A DNA stretch of 64,000 nt from assembly GCF_020037125.1 (NCBI RefSeq), contig NZ_JAIQDG010000021.1, positions 1-64,000 on the forward strand, given 5' to 3'. This stretch comes from Myxococcus sp. RHSTA-1-4 (GTDB lineage: Bacteria; Myxococcota; Myxococcia; Myxococcales; Myxococcaceae). The position numbers and the translations under genes are program-made. This document shows positions 55,664 through 64,000 of the stretch, piece after piece. Positions within the stretch are counted from its first letter, which is position 1, and each line of letters opens with the position of its first letter. The notes beneath the pieces were generated by a model that saw nothing but the letters and a program-made list of their open reading frames with translations, was not told the origin of the DNA and made no database searches.

Positions 55664-57739
55664 TCAGTTGACGGTGAACTCGCGCGAATAGCCCGTGTAC
55701 GGGCGGATGAGCCCGTCCCAGCCGGACTTCCAGTCGCCGTCATGGCGGATGCGGTACGTGCCCGGCGTGGCGTCCGCCGGAATCTTCCACTCCACCGTGA
55801 CGTGCGAGCACGCGAACGTGGGCACGCAGTTGTTGCGCTCCCACCGGTACTTCGTCTCCCAGTCCCAGTCGTTGGCCACCGTCACCCACGACGTCCCCGA
55901 CTTGCGCTGCACCTGGAGGAAGCTGCCCTGGCGCCGCAGGTTGTTCTTCGGGTGGCCTCCCCAGAACTTCACGCTCACCGTCGCGCCCCGCGCGTAGGAG
56001 GCGTTCGCGTTGGTGACGACCGAGCCGAAGTCCACCCACAGCAGCTTGTCGTCGAACACCACGCCCGTCTGCACCGTCGTCTGCTCGTTGCGCAAGTCCC
56101 GGGGCGTGGGGCCCGCCGGCACGGAGGCGCCGTCGCGCAGCGCCGAGGCCAGCTTCGCCGCCTCCTGTTGCACCGCCGCGAGCTGCCACGGTCCGAAGTG
56201 GGTGGAGGCCGCCTCGTAGTCCTGCTTCGCGTACTCCTCCCGGGTGACCATATAGCCGGCATACGCGTTGGAGAGGCCCGCGATGACGACGTGGTCCACC
56301 CCCAGCGGCGCGAGCTGCGCCTGCACCGTGTTGCGCAGCCGGCGGCCCGCCATGGTGGTCATCTCGAAGGGCACCGCCACCAGCGCCAGGTTGCCAATCG
56401 TCACCACCTGGAGCGGCAGCACCTCGGGCGTCCACGGGTAGGGCTGCATGGTGCCCATCTCCAGGACGACGGGCTTCTCCCCCTGGCACGGCGTGCTCAT
56501 GGCCGCGCAGGTGATGGCGTCCCACACGTCGTTGATGGCCTCGCAGGAGGCGCCCTCGTAGCCGAAGCCCGGGCCGTCCTCGGCGCCGGCCAGCATGGAC
56601 TGGCCGATGCCCGCCTCGCAGGTGGTGCGGGCGACACCATCCGCATACGCCGGGGCCACCTGCGCCTCGTCCAGCTTCACGTAGGTGTGCCGGTAGTCCA
56701 CGGCGCCTGTCAGGGGTTGCGCCGCGCCGTCATACAGCACGCGGGCCAGGTCGTACTGCTTGCGGCCGGACAGCTCGGTGCTCTCGAAGTCGTTGGCCCC
56801 GCCTCCGTTCGTTCCGCCGTGGATGTTGGGCGTCACGTCACCCTCGTTGCTCTGCGCGAAGGCGGCGACGAAGGTCTTCGCGGCGGTGTAGTTCGTGCCC
56901 TTGAGCTTCTCGAAGAGGTAGGACGCGTAGCCCTTGTTGTCGCCGCTGATGAGCAGGTTGTCATTGCCCATGGACGTGGCGTGGACGGCGAACCAGTTGA
57001 TGAGGCCCACCTCCCGTCCGGTGCCGTCCTGCAGGCGCAGCAGCGTCATCCGCTTGTCCGTGTCGTAGGCGGACTGCGCCCGCTCCGTGGCGGGGTTGCG
57101 CAGATACGCCTCCGGCGAGCGGTTGATGCTGGCGTTGAGCAGATCTCCCGTGGCCAGCCGGATGGAGCCCGCCGTGAGGTTGCCGTGGGCGCGGACGATG
57201 GACTGGTAGATGCCGTCGACGATGGCGTCGAAGTTCTGCTTGTCGAAGCCGAGGATGGTCAGGTTGTAGAGCGCGTAGTGCGAGAAGCCCCCCGGCCCGC
57301 TGTGCGTGTGCGTGGCGCTCAGCACCACGTTCTCGTCCGAGTACAGCGTGCCGTACGTGGCCTTCAGCCGCTCCACCACCTGCTGCTTGACGCCCTGGGA
57401 GACGAGGCCCAGGTCCGCGCTCACGAAGGCCACGCGCCGGCCGTTACAGGGCGAGGCGATGACGAACGCGCGCGAGCGCAGCCGCTGGTGGATGCCCGCG
57501 GTCTTCTGGCCCACCATCGCGTAGCCCATCATCCCCAGCTCCGCCGCGGGGCCGGTGATGTCATGGAGGCCCGCGCCCACCTGGAAGGACGTGTTGCCCG
57601 CGCACGGCCCCGCGAGCGCGGGCTGCTCCACGGAAGCAGGCGGCGTCTCCACGGCCGGCCCCGCGACTTCGGCACCACACGCGCTCAACACCAGCGCGAG
57701 ACTCCAGAGACACAACGGACGGGCGAGACGGACTTGCAT
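55664..57739 (-). CDS. Neutral ceramidase, lipoprotein
   Basis: A 691-residue secreted neutral/alkaline ceramidase that cleaves the amide of ceramide to sphingosine and fatty acid. It has a lipobox LSAC with Cys 21, so it is probably surface- or membrane-tethered. Family features are the zinc-binding SATHTHSGPGG, the active-site region NWFAVHATSMGNDN with ISGDNKGY, and NEGDVTPN (298-305). The C-terminal Ig-like domain ends GYSREFTV. GAGGAG precedes ATG 57739. It is transcribed away from the SusC/SusD genes across a 321-base spacer. Confidence 0.93.
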   Translation of the reverse strand: MQVRLARPLCLWSLALVLSACGAEVAGPAVETPPASVEQPALAGPCAGNTSFQVGAGLHDITGPAAELGMMGYAMVGQKTAGIHQRLRSRAFVIASPCNGRRVAFVSADLGLVSQGVKQQVVERLKATYGTLYSDENVVLSATHTHSGPGGFSHYALYNLTILGFDKQNFDAIVDGIYQSIVRAHGNLTAGSIRLATGDLLNASINRSPEAYLRNPATERAQSAYDTDKRMTLLRLQDGTGREVGLINWFAVHATSMGNDNLLISGDNKGYASYLFEKLKGTNYTAAKTFVAAFAQSNEGDVTPNIHGGTNGGGANDFESTELSGRKQYDLARVLYDGAAQPLTGAVDYRHTYVKLDEAQVAPAYADGVARTTCEAGIGQSMLAGAEDGPGFGYEGASCEAINDVWDAITCAAMSTPCQGEKPVVLEMGTMQPYPWTPEVLPLQVVTIGNLALVAVPFEMTTMAGRRLRNTVQAQLAPLGVDHVVIAGLSNAYAGYMVTREEYAKQDYEAASTHFGPWQLAAVQQEAAKLASALRDGASVPAGPTPRDLRNEQTTVQTGVVFDDKLLWVDFGSVVTNANASYARGATVSVKFWGGHPKNNLRRQGSFLQVQRKSGTSWVTVANDWDWETKYRWERNNCVPTFACSHVTVEWKIPADATPGTYRIRHDGDWKSGWDGLIRPYTGYSREFTVN

Positions 57740-58060
57740 GCGCGATGCTCCTCGGCTTCGGACGGGAATGGCCTGGATTGTCGCCCGCAACGGGCGGCAG
57801 GTTGCCACTTCCGCGCGCGCGGGATGCAACGCGGCGCGGCACTCACGACGGCGTGTGTCAATCCGGGTCACGCGAGACACGCCCGTTGATACATGCCCGC
57901 CTGTCTTGCGCCGGGGCGGACAATTCCCGTCTCTCTGTATTCGCGAGCAAGTTTTGGAAACCAGATATGCCGTTGACTCGGAAGCGTTGAGCCAGGGACG
58001 ATTCCAACCCACGGCATCCTGCATGGGGGGGCCGTTCAATCGCAGCGGAGTGAGGACCGA
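57740..58060. other. Divergent intergenic region, ceramidase/SusC
   Basis: No gene seen. For the rightward SusC gene the best promoter is TTGACT (57973-57978) with GACGAT (57997-58002), 18 bases apart, which is weak. No convincing leftward promoter was found for the ceramidase. An inverted repeat (57850-57883) is annotated separately. The stretch 57925-57975 is relatively AT-rich for this genome. Confidence 0.5.
57850..57883. promoter_or_regulatory. Inverted repeat, possible operator
   Basis: GGCGTGT (57850-57856) and ACACGCC (57877-57883) form perfect seven-base arms 20 bases apart in the spacer between two divergent genes. A shared operator is possible but unproven. Confidence 0.3.
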
Positions 58061-61144
<3,084 letters not shown>

Positions 61145-61147
61145 TCC

Positions 61148-62581
61148 ATGAACATCCATCGTACGAAGAAGGCAATGGTGGCGCTCTGCGCCGTGGTGGG
61201 ACTGGGCGGGTGCGGGGACCTGGATGTTCCCGACCTGGACAACCCGAGCCTGGACGACTTCCGGAACAGCCCCACGCCGTCGGGCGTGTACAGCGCCTCG
61301 ACGGGCCTGTTGCTGGGGCACCGCGTCGGCGTGGCGGCCCGGAACGGCTACGTGGCCGAGCTGGGCGTCATCGGCCGCGAGGCGTACGTCTTTGACGGCG
61401 CGGAGCCCCGCACCGTGCAGGAGCTGCTCGGTCCCCAGCTCGACCCGGGGGCCCTCGCGTTCGGCGGCAACTTCTGGTCGTCTCCCTACGCCAACATCCG
61501 CAACGCCAACACGCTGCTGGCCGCGCTGGACATCGTTCCGGGCGTGGACGACGCGGACAAGGAGGCCATCCGCGGCTTCGCGAAGACGATGCAGGCGCTG
61601 GACTTCCTGGTCGTCATCAACACGCGTGACACGAACGGCGTGCCCATCGACGTGGACCGTCCGCTGGGCAGCGAGCTCGCTCCCATCGAGAGCAAGGAGG
61701 CGGTGTTCGCCCACATCAGCCGGTTGCTCGACGAGGGCGCGAACCACCTGCGGGCCGGAGGGAGCACCTTCCCGTTCAGCCTGAGCACCGGATTCATGGG
61801 CCCCGATGAACGCAGCCGGGACGATGACTTCGACAACCCGCGCACCACGTTCCTGCGGTTCAACCGCGCCATCCGGGCGCGGGTGGCCGTGTACCAGGCG
61901 GACTACCAGGGGGCACTGACCGCCCTGAGCGAGTCGTTCATCGACGCCACCGCGCCGCTGGGCGATGGCGAGGGCCCCGACGACGATGCCGCGCATACCA
62001 CGGCCCTGACGTCGCTGAGCCGGGGCGTGTACCACACCTTCTCCACGGGCTCGGGAGAGCTGGAGAACCTCCTCTCCAGCGGCGGCGTCTTCGCGCACCC
62101 GTCCATCGAGACGGACGCGGACCGGCGGGCGAACGGCTCGCTGGACGCGCGGGTGACGCGGAAGACCCAGAAGATGGAGGAGGCCGTCAGCGCGGCGGAT
62201 GGGAAGCTGACCACGGACCTCGAGTTCACCCTGTACCCGAAGGGCGACTCGCAGGTGCCCATCATCCGCAACGAGGAGCTCATCCTCCTGAGGGCGGAGG
62301 CCAACATCGGCCTGGGCAACATCGGCGCGGCGGCGGATGACATCAACTACATCCGCACCCGCTCCGGCCGGCTCGCGGCCCGCACCGACATCACCGCGGA
62401 GAACGCCCTGGACGAGCTGCTCAAGCAGAAGCGGTACTCGCTGCTGTTCGAGGGCGGCCACCGGTGGATCGACCTGCGCCGCTACAACCGGCTGGACACG
62501 CTCCCCCGCGAGCTGGACCCCAGCTTCGCGCCGCACGAGCGCTTCCCCATCCCCGCCGTGGAGACGGACGGCCGGAAGTAG
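61148..62581 (+). CDS. SusD/RagB family surface lipoprotein
   Basis: A 477-residue lipoprotein partner of SusC. Lipobox GLGGC gives Cys 22. SusD-like features include NIRNANTLLAALDIV, a helical-repeat middle, EELILLRAEANIGLGN, and the ending DELLKQKRYSLLFEGGHRWIDLRRY, the family's strongest motif. In Bacteroidetes SusD forms a lid over SusC and captures the ligand. Coupled to the receptor gene three bases upstream. Confidence 0.92.
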   Translation: MNIHRTKKAMVALCAVVGLGGCGDLDVPDLDNPSLDDFRNSPTPSGVYSASTGLLLGHRVGVAARNGYVAELGVIGREAYVFDGAEPRTVQELLGPQLDPGALAFGGNFWSSPYANIRNANTLLAALDIVPGVDDADKEAIRGFAKTMQALDFLVVINTRDTNGVPIDVDRPLGSELAPIESKEAVFAHISRLLDEGANHLRAGGSTFPFSLSTGFMGPDERSRDDDFDNPRTTFLRFNRAIRARVAVYQADYQGALTALSESFIDATAPLGDGEGPDDDAAHTTALTSLSRGVYHTFSTGSGELENLLSSGGVFAHPSIETDADRRANGSLDARVTRKTQKMEEAVSAADGKLTTDLEFTLYPKGDSQVPIIRNEELILLRAEANIGLGNIGAAADDINYIRTRSGRLAARTDITAENALDELLKQKRYSLLFEGGHRWIDLRRYNRLDTLPRELDPSFAPHERFPIPAVETDGRK

Positions 62582-62587
62582 ACCGTT

Positions 62588-63367
62588 TCACTCGTTGGTG
62601 AGCTCCAGGCGCACGTTTCCCAGGTGCGCCTGGAGCGCGCGGAAGGCCACGCCGCGGTCGTCGCCCAAGAGCAGCGCGGCGGCGCCTTCCCGCAGCCACC
62701 GCTCCGCCTCCCCCGGCAGGCGGGGCGTGGCGCAGTACCAGACCCCGTTGCGCTGGCAGGCCGAGGCCACCTCGCGAATGGCCGCCTGCACCTCCGGATG
62801 GTCCACCTTCCCCGGGACTCGGTAGGACTGGGACAGGCCGAGGGCGTCCTCCATCACCAGGTCGAGCCCCTCGACGGTGACGATGGCGTCGGCGGCGTCC
62901 ACCGCTTCCCGGTCCTCGAGGCAGATGCCCACCAGGAGCTGGCGGTTGGCGCGCGCCGCGAACTCCGGCAGCGGCATGCGGCCGAAGCCGGTGAGGCGGC
63001 CGTGGGCGAGGCTCCGGGTGCCATGCGGGTGGAAGCGCGCGGCGCGCACCACGGCCTGGGCCTCCTCGCGGCTGCGCACGCGCGGCACCAGGAGGCCCTG
63101 GGCTCCGGCGTCCAGGGCGCGGAGGATGGCGTCGGGCGCGGACGAGGGCACGCGGACCAGCGGGGTGATGCCGGCGCACTCGGCGGCGCGGATGAGGTTC
63201 TCCAGCGCCTCCGGGCCCACGCCCACGCGGAACTGGTCGAGGATGACGAAGTCATAGCCCGCGTACCCCACCATCTCCACCATGACGGGCAGGGGCAGCG
63301 AGCTCACAATCCCCAGCGCCAGCTTCCCGTCGTTGATGGCCTTCTTGAGTCGGTTCTCCGTCAGCAT
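62588..63367 (-). CDS. HpcH/HpaI aldolase family protein, divergent
   Basis: A 259-residue TIM-barrel protein of the HpcH/HpaI class II aldolase family, which cleaves or joins pyruvate-type substrates. Matches are GIVSSLPLPVMVEMVGYAGYDFVILD, PLVRVPSSAPDAILRALDAGAQGLLVPRV and FGRMPLPEF. The active-site DxEH segment is replaced by DQFRVG, and GPADLS by MEDALGLS, so catalysis may differ. Convergent with susD by six bases; no visible role for it in that system. Confidence 0.83.
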   Translation of the reverse strand: MLTENRLKKAINDGKLALGIVSSLPLPVMVEMVGYAGYDFVILDQFRVGVGPEALENLIRAAECAGITPLVRVPSSAPDAILRALDAGAQGLLVPRVRSREEAQAVVRAARFHPHGTRSLAHGRLTGFGRMPLPEFAARANRQLLVGICLEDREAVDAADAIVTVEGLDLVMEDALGLSQSYRVPGKVDHPEVQAAIREVASACQRNGVWYCATPRLPGEAERWLREGAAALLLGDDRGVAFRALQAHLGNVRLELTNE

Positions 63368-63503
63368 CGCTCCCCTCCCCCGAGGCTCGCGCGTCGAGCC
63401 CCCGGTTCAGGAGAACACGACGGGGTCTCCGGCGCGCAAGACATCGATTCATGTCTCGCGCGCTTGGACGTCCCCGGGCTTACATCGAGCGGGGGCCCGG
63501 GCC

Positions 63504-64000
63504 TCAGGAGGAGCCGCGCTTCAGTCCCGCGCGCTCCGCCACGAGCGCTCCGAGCGCGGACCAGTCCAGGTCTCCGTGGCCCTGCGCGACGCCGCTGAGG
63601 AAGCTGTCCCGCAGGAGGCTGGCCAGGGGCATGGGCACCTCGGCCGCGCGCCCGGCGTCCAGCGCCAGCCCCACGTCCTTGAGGCCCAGCCGCATCGTGA
63701 AGCCCGCGGGCGAGTACTTCTCGGCGGCGATGAGCTGCGCATACCGCTCGAAGATGGGCGAGCGCGCGAAGACGGACTGGAAGACCTCCAGGAACACCTT
63801 CGGCTCGACGCCGGACTTGCGCGTCAGGGCGAAGGCCTCGCCGAGCGCCTCCATCATCGACGCGATGAGGAAGTTGCCCGACAGCTTCACCACGTTGGCG
63901 GCGGAGGCCCGCTCACCCAGCACGGTGAGCCCGCGCCCCAGGGCCTCCAGCAGTGGCCGGCAGCGCTCCACCTCCGCCTTCGCCCCCGCCGCCACCACCC
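63504..64000 (-). CDS. 3-Hydroxyisobutyrate dehydrogenase-like protein, truncated at window edge
   Basis: The C-terminal ~165 residues of an NAD(P)-dependent beta-hydroxyacid dehydrogenase; the N-terminal Rossmann domain lies beyond position 64000. The conserved catalytic Lys segment ASAANVVKLSGNF and the helical core SMMEALGEAFALTRKSGVEP are seen. Family members oxidise or reduce small hydroxyacids, including glyoxylate/succinate-semialdehyde. It is 136 bases above the aldolase gene on the same strand. Confidence 0.88.
   Translation of the reverse strand, partial: VVAAGAKAEVERCRPLLEALGRGLTVLGERASAANVVKLSGNFLIASMMEALGEAFALTRKSGVEPKVFLEVFQSVFARSPIFERYAQLIAAEKYSPAGFTMRLGLKDVGLALDAGRAAEVPMPLASLLRDSFLSGVAQGHGDLDWSALGALVAERAGLKRGSS

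Overview
The window is high-GC DNA with long antisense open frames and looks like a myxobacterial chromosome (Myxococcus/Corallococcus type). Supporting signs are PATAN (DUF4388) regulators, many lipoproteins, a lipid A pathway using LpxI, a programmed-frameshift prfB and tightly overlapping operons. The taxonomic call is inference; no rRNA or tRNA gene lies inside the window.

Left part (1-17.5 kb). Three tandem sigma70-type promoters at 71-373 fire leftward off the window, probably into an rRNA operon. yicC-gmk follows, divergent from a GT9 heptosyltransferase-like gene, with promoters so close to both start codons that leaderless mRNAs are likely. From 14410 down to 3170 runs a ten-gene leftward envelope operon: receiver/PATAN/J-domain/TPR protein, MsbA-like exporter, PHP phosphoesterase, WaaA, two GT4 enzymes, LpxK, split heptose kinase and adenylyltransferase, and a UPF0434/Trm112-like protein. 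lpxB, a DPM1-like GT2 and marC run rightward beside it.

Middle (17-30.8 kb). This is the outer-membrane assembly and lipid A block, all leftward: lysS, lolC/E-like permease with a large extra membrane region, lolD, bamA, ompH/skp, lpxD, fabZ, lpxA, lpxI, an OmpA-family protein and a small lipoprotein. With waaA, lpxB, lpxK and the heptose genes it covers most of lipid A/inner core synthesis, lipoprotein sorting and beta-barrel insertion. An ECF sigma factor and its zinc-finger anti-sigma partner precede lysS.

30.9-32.6 kb is a degraded accessory patch with a frameshifted minus-strand gene, a truncated lipoprotein and a Cys-rich protein gene broken in at least two places. A universal stress protein follows, then a complete leftward seven-gene mnhABCDEFG Na+/H+ antiporter operon (33.5-39.2 kb), separated from prfB by two strong hairpins.

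39.4-55.4 kb is mostly housekeeping: prfB with its CTT-TGA-C frameshift site, a DUF4105/Lnb-like membrane protein, a cupin-YbeY fusion, a PgpH-type HD phosphodiesterase, PhoH, a PATAN protein, a large TPR/zinc-ribbon membrane protein, a MazG-VOC fusion, rpsT (TTG start), an LptE-like lipoprotein, a zinc-ribbon protein and leuS.

The right end (55.6-64 kb) is the most distinctive part: a secreted neutral ceramidase lipoprotein divergent from a SusC/SusD-type outer-membrane import pair, followed by a divergent HpcH/HpaI aldolase and the end of a 3-hydroxyisobutyrate dehydrogenase-like gene. The ceramidase-SusCD arrangement is my best candidate for an undescribed system: sphingolipid capture coupled to TonB-dependent uptake in a predatory bacterium.
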